A stretch of DNA of 64,000 nucleotides from Lucinisca nassula. Lineage: Eukaryota; Mollusca; Bivalvia; Lucinida; Lucinidae. The position numbers and the translations under genes are program-made. Position 1 is the first letter of the stretch; every line of letters starts with the position of its first letter. The notes below the pieces were generated by a model. That model made no database searches. It was not told the origin of the DNA and saw nothing but the letters and a program-made list of their open reading frames with translations. Shown piece after piece: positions 53,210 to 63,400 of the stretch. The DNA is taken from contig OY757020.1 in NCBI GenBank assembly GCA_963580285.1, forward strand, positions 96,351,497-96,415,496, read 5' to 3'.

Positions 53210-55811
53210 ATGTATCCTAGTATTTCTAAGTGCAATGCCAAGAGGTGCAGATGTTGTTCGCATTTAAGCACTGCGTCTACCGTTGCTTCATCTGTAAACG
53301 GTAGACGCTTCTCTATAGTTAACATGTCTGATTTGACATGACAGTCTACAGATTTAATTTATCTAATTACTTGACGTGCTGCAAACTGTAATATGCAGTA
53401 CGTCGGTCAAACTAACCGCATGCTTAAAACTAGATTGAACGAGCATTATCGTAGAATGAGTAAGCCTAAGAAAACTGACACTTTCTTGTACCGTCACTTT
53501 CGACGTACAGGTCATTCTGTAAATAACATTGTTATACAACCAGTGGAAAAACTTTATTACGATGCAAATTGTACATCTAGATTCAAAATAATCAAAAAAC
53601 ATGAAGCTGAACTGAAATGGATTAAATTTTTACAGACCCCTTTTCCACTGGGATTTAATGACAACATTTATCATGAGGGTAATATTTCCAGAATGCCGGA
53701 CTTTGATATTTTCTCACTCCTGGAATGTCGAAAACACAGAACTTGATCTCATGGCACCAGGAAAAATGGTAACTTTAAACGTAAATCACGTGCGTTTAAA
53801 CGAAACAATACTAGACTGAAGTGACTGTCAATTATATTATTAAATCATGGACGCCACTCTATGCTTTCATTTTTAAGTTCATTACCCGTTTCTGTTTTAC
53901 GTCTTCTGGACACCGAGGCGAATAAATTCTACGATAGTTCTCATCAGTTATATGATGCGGCTCTCTTAACTAGAGGCTATACTCAGCATACTCTCCGTCC
54001 TTACATTGATTCTGAAATTAATCATAAACGCCATTTCTTCAAAATATCCTTCATTAATAAGGGTATGGATTTTATAGATTTGCCCGAGAGATCGGTGCTT
54101 TCTTCCATTCCTGCTTATTTTCAAAATACTGAAACACCTATAATTTGCTATAAATATAACAAACCTGTTAGATCTATCATTTTTAATTTCAATAAACTTG
54201 TTTCAGATCTTGATATTGATACTAATACTCCTGATTCATGTGATTGTAAAAACTCAAAGTATTGCTATCCTGCTGCTGGTCATGTAATTACTGGCAATTT
54301 GAAAATTATTCCTGATTCTAGGATAAGGAATATAATTTCTAAAGGACCGAAATATCGGTTTCCTTCTAAAATTGATTTCAGTAAATGTAGAGATGAAATC
54401 GCTGCTTCCTTGAATGAATTCGGTAATCGATGGTGTAAGCGAGAGTATGTTGAGCATAAAGCCCTTAAAGACTGGAAACTTAGCATTTTAAAACTAGTGA
54501 ATAAACGCATTTCTTTCTATTCTCAAAATACTAACTTATTACCTCCTAAGCCCAAGACGTCTTTACGTCATCTTAAACTAGGTATTCAAGAATTTCATAA
54601 GAAGTTTGTTTTGGCCCCTGCAGACAAGGCCGCTAACAACGTCGTCGTTGTGTGACGGCTCCACTATGTTAACACGCTTAAGCAGGAGCTTAGTGGTACT
54701 AAGGCCTACGAACTTCTGCCTTTAGCTGAAGAGAGAGCTATAGTAGATAAACATGTTTGTCTTTCAGCCACCAAGTTTGCTGTGTGTGTTAACGAAGGCC
54801 AAGACAAGCTTCCTACGCTATACTGGTTACCAAAACTTCATAAAAAACCTTACAAAGCACGGTTTTTTTTGCAAATTCTAGCTCTTGCACTACCACTGAA
54901 CTTTCTAAATTATTAACTTCCTGTCTTACTGCTATTAAAACGCATGTAATTAAATATTGTGATAAAGTCTTTGAAAGATCAGGAAGAAATCTGTTTTGGT
55001 CTATAAAAAATTCGAATGAGGTTTTCAATAAATTGAAATCTAGACATTTTCGTGCTTCTAGTCTGTCTACCTACGATTTTTCCACTCTTTACACTACACT
55101 TCCTGATAATCTTATAAAAGAAAAGCTTAATGATTTAATTGAATGGGCTTTTCACAGAGAAGATTCTCTCTATCTTGCATGTAATGTCAGAAATGCATTT
55201 TTCACTTCTAAAGAGCATAGGAATTATACACTTTGGTCATGTCAGAAAGTGTGTGATGCCCTCACCTTTCTACTTGACAATATTTATATTAGATTCGGTA
55301 CTAAGTTATTTAGACAAATTGTGGGTATTCCGATGGGTACTAATTGCGCACCTCTTGTGGCTGATCTGTTCTTGTATTGTTATGAAAGAGACTTCATTTT
55401 GTCGCTTTCCATTGATAACCAATCTGAAATTATTGAAGCTTTTAGCTCTACTTCTAGATATTTAGATGATTTATTAAATATTGATAATACCTATTTTGAT
55501 GGTTTGATCAGTCAGATTTAACCCCTAGACCTTCAGTTAAATAAAGCAAATTCTTCTGATACCGAGGCCCCGTTTTTGGATTTACATCATTCTATTGTAG
55601 ATGGATTTGTTTCGTGCAAAACTTATGATAAACGCGATGACTTTGATTTTGAGATTGTAAATTTTCCTTTTTTTGGATGGTGATGTTCCTCGTGCGCCAT
55701 CCTATGGCGTTTATATTTCCCAATTAATTCGATTTGCTAGAGTGTGTAGTCATGTAACTGACTTCAACACTCGTAATAGATTATTAACGGCTAAACTCCT
55801 TAATCAGGAGT
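53210..55811 (+). pseudogene. PLE ORF: GIY-YIG endonuclease + CxC + RT, with in-frame TGAs
   Basis: From ATG 53210: Cys-rich KCNAKRCRCCSHL, then LIYLIT and QYVGQTNRMLKTRLNEH (GIY-YIG core), a basic linker, CxC motif CDCKNSKYC at 54239-54247, GHVITGNL, ADKAANNVVVV, RT motifs LYWLPKLHKKPYKARF, STLYTTLP, GIPMGTNCAPL and catalytic YLDDLLN (55459-55480). In one frame up to 54862 there are TGA codons at 53339, 53372, 53744, 53822 and 54653 and no TAA or TAG. Those at 53339 (LT-x-QS), 53372 (LIT-x) and 54653 (VVVV-x-R) fall where PLE relatives have Cys. True damage: 2 extra T's at 54863-54870, a TAA at 55519, one extra T near 55665, and 3' truncation. The TGAs may encode selenocysteine; the copy itself is dead. 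Confidence 0.85.
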
Positions 55812-56034
55812 AGTATAGTGTACTTTTTTCAGACCTTACTTCCTGTTCCCTGTTCCATTGCACTCGGTGACCCCTTCTCCTTATACATAGACAACGTGAC
55901 CGGAAATGACATCACCGGAAAATGTTCCACCCCTACACTCTTTTTTTTTTTGGATCAGGGGAGATCACTCTCTGCGCCCTACATATCTCTAACCATTATA
56001 CGTTTTTCTGGAAGAAAGTGGTCCATGTGAGACT

Positions 56035-56304
56035 GTGGCAAGGAACACTACTGCATCGACGGTTGAAATTAGCTCATCGATACACACCCTTGGTGCAACG
56101 ACTTTGGCGACAGACGTCGACAACGACACTTCTTGTCATATTTGCATGGAAAATAGAATTTCACTTGCTTTGAGTCCCTGTGGCCACACTTTTTGTTCTA
56201 CGTGCGGGGGAAAAGTTTCTTCGACAGAGAACCTGTTGCTATTGCAAACAACCAGTGTCGAATACGATTCGAATCTTTATTTGAGCAGCCTAATCGACGA
56301 TTGA
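56035..56304 (+). pseudogene. RING-finger ORF, frameshifted in the last Cys pair
   Basis: An 89-codon frame: Thr/Ser-rich start, then CHICMENRISLALSPCGHTF and CSTCG, the first six ligands of a C3HC4 RING. The last pair (CCYCKQPV) is present in another frame near 56233, so an indel lies between 56215 and 56235. RING proteins act as E3 ubiquitin ligases; viral and IAP-type small RING proteins look like this. As it stands the domain is incomplete. Confidence 0.65.
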
Positions 56305-56342
56305 TTTCCATTTCCATTTTGATTGGTTGAGACTTTTTTTAG

Positions 56343-56349
56343 TATAAAA
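56343..56349 (+). promoter_or_regulatory. TATA box candidate
   Basis: TATAAAA with a T-rich upstream stretch; about 30 bp downstream is TTCATACAGTTTCTG, then the second 29-bp repeat. A transcript starting near 56375 would run towards the ORF at 56660. Confidence 0.45.
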
Positions 56350-56659
56350 CGTGAAATTATAACCATTGTTCATACAGTTTCTGGGATCAGGGGAGATCAC
56401 TCTCTGCGCCCTTGACTGGTACAGAGTGATCTCGCCGCAATGTAGCGCGTTTCGTTACGGAGTAGTTGGGGAGAGTAACGTGACCTACGTTCGTTCTAAT
56501 GTCTGAGACCTTCTCGTATCTAACCTCGGCCCAGACTACGCGTCCCTATACCCCCTCGTTTGGATTGGTTACTTTATACTCGCAACAGTGACGCATGCTC
56601 AACATTTAACCGCATAAATTCTCGACACTCGAGGATCAGACCTCAGTTCTATATTAACC

Positions 56660-57043
56660 ATGTCGACGCCGTCACTATTGGACTCGTACTTGGATTATTT
56701 CTACGCTAAAGAAATCTTATACCGACTGCCAATTGTGATGAAACACACGTGCGAAGGTTGCTTGTGGGAGTCGTTATCGCAGACGGACCATGTTTGTGTA
56801 AGCCTATCGAAACGACAACAGTTATCCCTCTTTTTTGAGGATATTCTTCGTGTCATTGACGAACAGAATATTCTGTTGAAGTGGAGAGAAGCTGTGACAA
56901 CCCTTGAGTCACCAGAATATATCGCCCTCTATGAATTGAAATTCAATTGCAAGGACTGGCGAGACATCATGAAAACCTCGGAGTGGAAGTATCGCTTAAT
57001 TAAACTGTCATCGCAACTGTTGTGTTTGGACAAGTATTTCTAA
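56660..57043 (+). CDS. unknown 127-aa ORF with C-x2-C..H-x-C motif
   Basis: ATG at 56660 is preceded by a TATA-like CATAAATTC about 60 bp upstream. It reads a hydrophobic start, then HTCEGCLWESLSQTDHVC (possible zinc-binding C-x2-C-x10-H-x-C), an amphipathic helix region and WRDIMKTSEWKYRL, ending at 57043. I do not recognise it with certainty; the Cys/His block followed by SQ recalls small proteins of aquatic invertebrate DNA-virus-like elements, a weak impression. Confidence 0.5.
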   Translation: MSTPSLLDSYLDYFYAKEILYRLPIVMKHTCEGCLWESLSQTDHVCVSLSKRQQLSLFFEDILRVIDEQNILLKWREAVTTLESPEYIALYELKFNCKDWRDIMKTSEWKYRLIKLSSQLLCLDKYF

Positions 57044-57222
57044 AGTTTAAACTCGATCAACATCTCCGCGTTGTACGCGCTTGGTGTATTCGTATGAATC
57101 GGATACCTGGCGTGTGCAAACAGTGTAAAGCAGTCAGTACGTGTGATGGGAACGTATGTAAGGATAAGGCTAACAAAATTATCATCAAAGGGAGGCCAAT
57201 GATCGTTGTATTCTCGACTTGA
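57022..57222 (+). CDS. unknown 66-aa Cys-containing ORF
   Basis: Overlaps the end of the preceding ORF by 22 bp in another frame: VVRAWCIRMNRIPGVCKQ, CKAVSTCDGNVCKDK, IIIKGRPMIVVFST. The overlap suggests either a frameshift continuation of the 127-aa ORF or a second small protein. Most of it is duplicated at 57705-57874. Confidence 0.45.
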   Translation: MFGQVFLKFKLDQHLRVVRAWCIRMNRIPGVCKQCKAVSTCDGNVCKDKANKIIIKGRPMIVVFST

Positions 57223-57279
57223 TGTCAACAGTGTACCTCCATTGTGTACAGAAAAAAGGGACTTACACTCAAGGTTGTC

Positions 57280-57305
57280 AGCCTCTGTGTCGGAGGCTTT
57301 TTTTT
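57280..57305 (+). terminator. stem-loop followed by T8
   Basis: AGCCTC-TGTGTCG-GAGGCT then TTTTTTTT, 58 bp after the ORF stop. It has the form of an intrinsic terminator or a Pol III stop; in a eukaryotic setting the role is unknown. Confidence 0.5.
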
Positions 57306-57701
57306 CTGATCCAATACCGACTTATTCCTAGTTCATAGAATCGTTCGCTCTCTGTCAGTCACTTACATTTAAGACATAATTGTTGTAAAAACTGTATAAA
57401 AAGATGGATGTCGCGTATATATGTTTTATCAACGCAACATATTGTAGTTAACGAATGATGGATATCGCGTATATACATGTGTTCTATCAATAGTCTGTCA
57501 ATAAATTGAATATACAGAACTTAAAAAGTTTCTTGTATTTCACCCTAATCCCTTACAAGTAGCCTATACTAGATCCCGTCTCTATATGACAAAACGTCGC
57601 AGACATGAACAAGATAGAGCAGGAACATTCTGTCTTGTCTTGAATCCGCGCTGTTTGATCAGTGTAGAGAGATACTAGAGCCAAACCGCGTATACATCGT
57701 C

Positions 57702-57901
57702 AGCGCAACTGTTGTGTTTGGACAAGTATTTCTAAAGTTTAAACTCGATCAACATCTCCGCGTTATACGCGCTTGGTGTATTCGTATGAATCGGATACCT
57801 GGCGTGTGCAAACAGTGTAAAGCAGTCAGTACGTGTGATGGGAAAGTATGTAAGGATAAGGCTAACAAAATTATTTGATGATAATTTTGTTAGCCGTTAT
57901 C
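57702..57901 (+). repeat. duplicate of 57010-57182 ending in a fold-back
   Basis: GTTGTGTTTGGACAAGTATT and the following ~170 bp repeat the end of the 127-aa ORF and the 66-aa ORF with two or three changes, 693 bp downstream. It ends in a perfect inverted repeat: GGCTAACAAAATTAT, loop TTGATG, then its complement (57860-57895), extended by GGATAA/TTATCC. Confidence 0.9.
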
Positions 57902-58238
57902 CACCAAGAATCACATGCCCTCCCTTAATTTAACCCACCCTATTGGGTAGAAAACTTTTGTGAAAATTGGGGCTCTATGTTTGCAATAAATGCCATGGCT
58001 ATAAAAGTCTGATGGTTTGGGTCACGTTATCACATTCGTTCTTTTTTTTTTTTTTTTCAGTTGTTTAAGAATATCTATAAATCATAACAAAATCACTTCT
58101 GGTTACACACTTGTTTTAATGAAATACGAGATACAGGTGAAAAATAAACATCAAAATGATAATGTTGTCGTCATTTATTTCAACTGCCAACGTTTTCAAA
58201 ATGAGAGCAAATTAAGGTGTACGCTTAGCGGGGCGGTA
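57902..58238. other. noncoding interval with T-tract
   Basis: No gene supported. T19-like run at 58041-58058 followed by CAG, which resembles a splice acceptor, but no convincing exon follows. Confidence 0.3.
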
Positions 58239-58239
58239 T

Positions 58240-58500
58240 CTATACCATAACTGGGCTGTCTAAAGGCTGTGTATCTTCGTCGTCGTTATTGAATAAGTCG
58301 GTGTATTTAGACGTAGATGGTTCATCGACGTCAGCATCTAGAAGATCAGAATAGTTGATGACCATCTGAATGTCATCCACCGACGTGTTTTCTGGAACAC
58401 GATCTAACGACCAGATTGATGTAAATCGACCAAGCTTTTGTATAATGGTATCCGTTTTAAACCTTCTGTCCAGTGTGAATAAATGTTTTGTGGCTGACAT
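58240..58500 (-). CDS. unknown 86-aa acidic-tailed ORF
   Basis: ATG at 58500 (MSATKHLFTLDRRF), middle FTSIWSLDRVPENTS, acidic end NNDDEDTQPLDSP, stop at 58240. Unrecognised. LINE F inserted 12 bp upstream of its ATG and so probably removed its promoter. Length and acidic tail fit a small viral or element protein, but there is no specific evidence. Confidence 0.4.
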   Translation of the reverse strand: MSATKHLFTLDRRFKTDTIIQKLGRFTSIWSLDRVPENTSVDDIQMVINYSDLLDADVDEPSTSKYTDLFNNDDEDTQPLDSPVMV

Positions 58501-58512
58501 CTTGTTGGCCGT

Positions 58513-59054
58513 ACCCCAAGGTATTAGACTTCCTGCCTTGCCGTGGCCCTGGGGGCTCAATTCTCACTGGGCACATTGCTGCTGTGGCCTTGTGCCCACT
58601 GGGAAGAGCTAAAGGAAGTACCACCCGTTTGCCGTGGGTGGCGTCCCGTAAGCCGGATGAAGGGATCCTGGAGGCTGAGGGTTTTCGGAGTTCAGTGCTT
58701 CGGGTACCCAACACACCTCTTTGGCCTGGATTTCGGTAAGACGGGTGGTCGTGCGGTCCGGCACGGTCAATCGGCTGGTCGCGCCAAGCCCTAGAAATAA
58801 CCTTTTACTTTCTCTTCCTTGTCTTTTGTATCAACCTGAATACACACCGTTTGCTCATAAAGTCTTTTCATAATATTTCCATTTCTAGAAGGCGGCGGCT
58901 TAACGGACCAATCGTGCAGCTTCTTGCTCGTACGAGTATATCTTCTGTGTATCTCTAACACTTGAGGTAGGAAATCCACTCAATAAAAGTGTTCCCTTGT
59001 AGGGCTCCACGGTGGGCGGAGAGCACAGAGGACGAATTTGTTACTCTTTTCATC
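58513..59054 (+). promoter_or_regulatory. LINE F 5' UTR, divergent
   Basis: Same landmarks as the other leaders (GGGATCCTGGAGG, TAGGGCTCCACGG) but many more substitutions, and CTTTTGTATCAACCTG replaces the usual ATACCAACC block. Confidence 0.72.
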
Positions 59055-60380
59055 ATGGTGAAAGATAAAAAGAGAAAGAAATCGACCCAATGCGACACAT
59101 CAGATGATGATATATCGGACAAGGATGACAACACAACAACAACAACAACAAATGACACGTCTCAACATTTCCCGCGCTTCTTGCTAATTGAAAGTACAGA
59201 AGAAAATCACAACATAACCTCTTTATCTCCCTTCGTCATTCAAAAAGTCATTTTAGGAATTGCTGGTGAACCGAAAAACATTAAAAAACTTTTTAGGTCA
59301 AATCAACTACTCCTTGAGGTGAACAAAAGATCGCACGCCGAGAATCTCCTTAGGACTACTGAATTCCATAACATGAAAGTGAGAGTAGTACCTCATGCCT
59401 CACTGAACTCCTCAAAGGGGGTAATTCGTTGCCCAGATTTGAGGAATTCAAGTGAGGAGGAGATACTCGAAGGCACAAGATCACAAGGAGTAACAGCTGT
59501 CAAAAGATTTAAGATTAAACGAAACGGACAATTAAAAGACACGAACACATTTGTATTAACATTTAACAAACCAGCATTGCCAGAAACCATCAAAGTGGCA
59601 TACTTTAGAGTAAGCGTAGACATCTACATACCAAATCCGTTACGCTGCCACAATTGCCAGAAATATGGGCACCACGAAAACAGGTGTACAAAAGACCCCA
59701 TCTGTGCAAATTGTGGTCAGCCAGCAAATCACACGGAGCAAACGTGCAAAAACGAGCCTAGTTGTGTAAACTGTGGAGAAAAACACTCCGCTTACTCTAA
59801 AGAATGCCACGTTTGGCACAAAGAAAAAGAAATTTTGACAATTAAATACAAACGAAACATCTCCTTCCCAGAAGCGCGGAAAATCGTTGAGTCGACTACC
59901 CCAATTCCCGGAGTCAGCTATGCCAGCATCACACAGGCACCAGTAAAAAAGGTACCTGTTGAGGATGCTGTCACTCAAACAGATCCGATTCCAGGCCTAG
60001 CACCTTTAGAAAAATTGAAATCGAAAAAGAAAACTGAAGAACAACCAATCAATCCTAAAAGCCAAACACAAACACAACCACCACAGCAAATTAAAGACAA
60101 CAAAACAGAGAAATTTTTGAAAAACACTACTTTGGAAATGATAAAAAATGATTTAAAAAAACAGCAACAAAAACAACAAACATCCCAAAAACAAACAGAC
60201 AGACAACGCAAAATGGAAAGAGACCATATAAAATATCAGAACAGATTCGGATCTTTGAGTGACAGTGATATGGAGTTCACTGAAACTCCATCACCACGAA
60301 GTGGCCATAACAGATCGAGGTCAACAACATCACGAGGTGGTAATAACAGATCAATATCACCAATTGCAGCTCCAACATAA
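59055..60380 (+). CDS. LINE F ORF1, divergent zinc-knuckle protein
   Basis: An intact 441-aa ORF from ATG 59055 (MVKDKKRKKS). An acidic/Thr-rich start is followed by HFPRFLLIESTEENH, then knuckles CHNCQKYGHHENRC, CANCGQPANHTEQTC and CVNCGEKHSAYSKEC. Up to about codon 375 it is only about half identical to ORF1 of A/BC/D, whereas the last 65 residues (QKQTDRQRKMERD, NRFGSLSDSDMEF, RSISPIAAP) are nearly the same. 28 bp separate its stop from the ORF2 ATG. Confidence 0.92.
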   Translation: MVKDKKRKKSTQCDTSDDDISDKDDNTTTTTTNDTSQHFPRFLLIESTEENHNITSLSPFVIQKVILGIAGEPKNIKKLFRSNQLLLEVNKRSHAENLLRTTEFHNMKVRVVPHASLNSSKGVIRCPDLRNSSEEEILEGTRSQGVTAVKRFKIKRNGQLKDTNTFVLTFNKPALPETIKVAYFRVSVDIYIPNPLRCHNCQKYGHHENRCTKDPICANCGQPANHTEQTCKNEPSCVNCGEKHSAYSKECHVWHKEKEILTIKYKRNISFPEARKIVESTTPIPGVSYASITQAPVKKVPVEDAVTQTDPIPGLAPLEKLKSKKKTEEQPINPKSQTQTQPPQQIKDNKTEKFLKNTTLEMIKNDLKKQQQKQQTSQKQTDRQRKMERDHIKYQNRFGSLSDSDMEFTETPSPRSGHNRSRSTTSRGGNNRSISPIAAPT

Positions 60381-60408
60381 TTTCTAGCCTTATATAACTC
60401 TCCATAAA

Positions 60409-63400
60409 ATGGATTTAAAACACAAAATAATACAATGGAATTGTCGAGGTCTTAAATCAAATTATAATGAACTCTTATTACTTATTTCGTTATTAAACCC
60501 ATCGGTTTTTTGTTTGCAAGAAACCTTTTTAAAAACGGATGACAACACTGATGTTAGAGGTTTCAATACATATAACTATGTATATCCTGATGGTTACAGA
60601 CCATCTGGTGGCAGTTCAATTTTTGTTAAATCATGTTTACCACAAAGGGAGATCAAAATAAAAACAGACCTACAAGCTGTAGCAGTATCGGTTTCTCTGG
60701 ATAAAGAAACTACAATTTGCTCTCTATATATCCCACCCTCATTTTCTTTAAAGTCCGAACATCTTGATTCATTGCTGGATCAACTTCCGTCGCCATATCT
60801 GTTAGTTGGCGACTTTAATGGTCACAACATTCTATGGGGTTGTAAAGATAACAACAACAGAGGACTACTTATTGAAGATTTTATTGCAGGGAATGATCTT
60901 TGCTTGATGAATGATAAATCGTATACTTATCTTCACCCTGCGACAGGTCATTTGTCTTCTTTAGATCTCTCTTTGTGTCACCCATCTCTCTTCTTAGACT
61001 ATGACTGGTCTGTTCATGATGATCAGTGCAGAAGTGATCACTTCCCTGTTATAATTGAGAGCGTAAACGAACCAGATGAAGACTGTTACAAGAAATGGAA
61101 AATGAATAAAGCCGACTGGAAATTATTCCAGACTATGTGTGAAGAAGAGTTATCAGTTGATCACTTAAATGAATCATCTGACATTGTTTCTGATTTCACA
61201 AATACACTTATTAATATATCAGAACAATGCATTCCAAAGACCTCCACAAATACTAAGAAAAGCAAACCTTGGTTTAATAATGACTGTAAAGAAGCTATTC
61301 AAAAGCGCAAACAGGCACTAAATAAGTTCTGCAAATGTCCCACTTCAGAAAAGCTAAACGACGTTAAAGTATTTAGAGCTAAAGCTCGGCGAACAATCCG
61401 AGCTTCCAAACGAAAGTCATGGAGAGAATATGTCTCCAAATTGAACTATAAAACCCCCATTAAAAAGGTTTGGGATATGGTCCGAAAAATTTCAGGAAAA
61501 ACAAAGTCTTCTAGTTTTACACATTTAAATACTGAATTTGACACAATTGCTTCAACAAAAAAAGATATTTCAGATACTCTTGGGCACACATTCTTGAGAA
61601 ATTCATCATCGCGTAATTATTCTGACACTTTTAGAAATTTCAAAAAGGACCAAGAGAAAAGAAATCTAAACTTTAAATCCCTTAATCACGAAGAATACAA
61701 CAAACCTTTTAACTTATCCGAACTCGTTGAAGCCATTGAAAAATCACATGATACGGCAACCGGCCCCGATGAAATTCATTATCAGATGCTTAAGCATCTG
61801 CCAAAAAGTTCTCTTACAACACTTTTAGATATCTTTAATAATATTTGGGAAACGGGGGTCTGTCCTGAGAGCTGGCGTGTAGCTACAGTTGTACCAATTC
61901 CGAAACCAGGGAAAGATCATGCAGAACCTACAAATTATCGTCCGATAGCTTTGACAAGTTGTTTGTGTAAAACATTGGAGAGAATGATAAACAAGTGATT
62001 AGTCTGGTACTTAGAGTCCAACAACCTCATTTCAGAATATCAATCGGGCTTTCGTTCGGAACGTAGTACCAATGACAATTTAATAAGACTAGAAACATTT
62101 ATACGAGATGCTTTTATTAACAAAGAACACGTAGTAGCTGTCTTTTTCGACTTGGAGAAAGCATATGATACAACATGGCGTTATGGAATATTGAAAGATC
62201 TACATAATATTGGCTTAAGAGGAAAACTTCCCAGTTTTATTGAAAGCTTTTTAGGGGAGCGCATGTTTCAGGTGCGTGTGGGGTCTACCGTGTCAGATTT
62301 CTATGATCAAGAACAGGGTGTCCCACAGGGTAGTATTCTTTCAACTACGCTATTTAACATCAAAATAAACAATATTGTACAATGTTTGGACGACAAAACT
62401 GATTGTTCATTGTATGTTGATGATTTTTGTATATGTTACCGTTCAAAAAATATGAAAACAATTGAACGAAAGTTACAACAAAATTTAAAAAGAATAGAAG
62501 AATGGACTGATAAAAATGGTTTCAAGTTCTCCAAGTCGAAAACGCAGTGTGTTCATTTTTGTAAACTACGGAAGAAACACGAACATCCTTCCCTGTTTTT
62601 ATACGGATCACAAATTCCTGTTGTTGAAGAAGCCAAATTTCTTGGGGTCATATTTGATCAAAAGTTATCTTTTATTCCCCATATTAAATATCTTAAAGCA
62701 AAATGCTTAAAAGCTTTGAATCTTTTGAAAGTTTTAGCTCATACAAGTTGGGGAGCAGATCGGTATACTTTATTACATCTTTACCGGTCTTTAATAAGAT
62801 CTTAATTAGATTATGGGTCTGTTGTTTATGGTTCTGTCAGAAAGTCGTATTTAAAATCCTTGGATACTATCCATCACCAAGGCCTTCGTCTGGCCATGGG
62901 AGCCTTCCGTACTTCTCCTGTATTAAGCCTTTATGTAGAAGCAGGTGAACCATCTTTAACCTCGCGCAGAGAGAAACTTTCTCTTCAGTATGCTATTAGA
63001 CTTGCTGCAAATCCATCTAACCCGGCATCCAAAATTTCATTTCCACCTCAATTTGTAGATAGGTATGAAACTAAACCCACGGCAATTAAACCTTTTGGAT
63101 TACGTATTTTACCACTCCTGGAAAATTCAGGTATCGACCTTAAAAATATTCAAAAACATGAAACCGCCGAAGTTCCATCTTGGTGTATTAAACAACCTTC
63201 TATTCTGTTCGACTTACATGATGGCAAAAAATCCGAATCAAATCCAATACTTCTCAAACAAAACTTTCAGGTACTGCAGTCACGTTACAATGATTACCAG
63301 CAAGTCTATACTGATGGTTCCAAAGAAGGAGATAAAGTTGGTTGTGCGTATGTTTCTAAAGATACGCACAAAACGATGCGCCTTCCAGATGGTTCATCTA

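Larger units (their letters stand above)
52418..55811 (+). mobile_element. PLE (Naiad-like, N-terminal GIY-YIG) long copy
   Basis: Starts with 162 bp of PLTR (P10), then a leader (52580-53209), then EN, CxC linker and RT in one direction, and ends abruptly at codon LLNQ (55811), missing the last 115 codons and 3' UTR. The endonuclease lies before RT, the permuted order described for Naiad/Chlamys PLEs. The upstream PLTR piece followed by the element body is the usual pseudo-LTR layout. Confidence 0.88.
55952..56412 (+). repeat. 29-bp direct repeat pair
   Basis: GGATCAGGGGAGATCACTC plus TCTGCGCCCT occurs exactly at 55952-55980 and 56384-56412, spaced 432 bp. The second copy lies about 35 bp after a TATA box, the first right after a T11 tract. 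Each contains the internal palindrome-like GATCAGGGGAGATC. Confidence 0.85.
55812..58500. other. compact cluster of small ORFs, possibly virus-derived
   Basis: A 2.7-kb island between the PLE and LINE F with higher GC than the neighbours, short intergenic gaps, a TATA box, a stem-loop with T-tract and small Cys-containing ORFs. None matches the LINE, PLE or Ty3 families. A DNA-virus-like or Maverick-like origin is a guess from gene style only. Confidence 0.35.

Noticed and set aside
61996..61998. TGA in LINE F ORF2 as selenocysteine
   Set aside because: Other copies have AGA (Arg), not Cys, at this codon, and a TAA follows at 62803; ordinary nonsense mutation.
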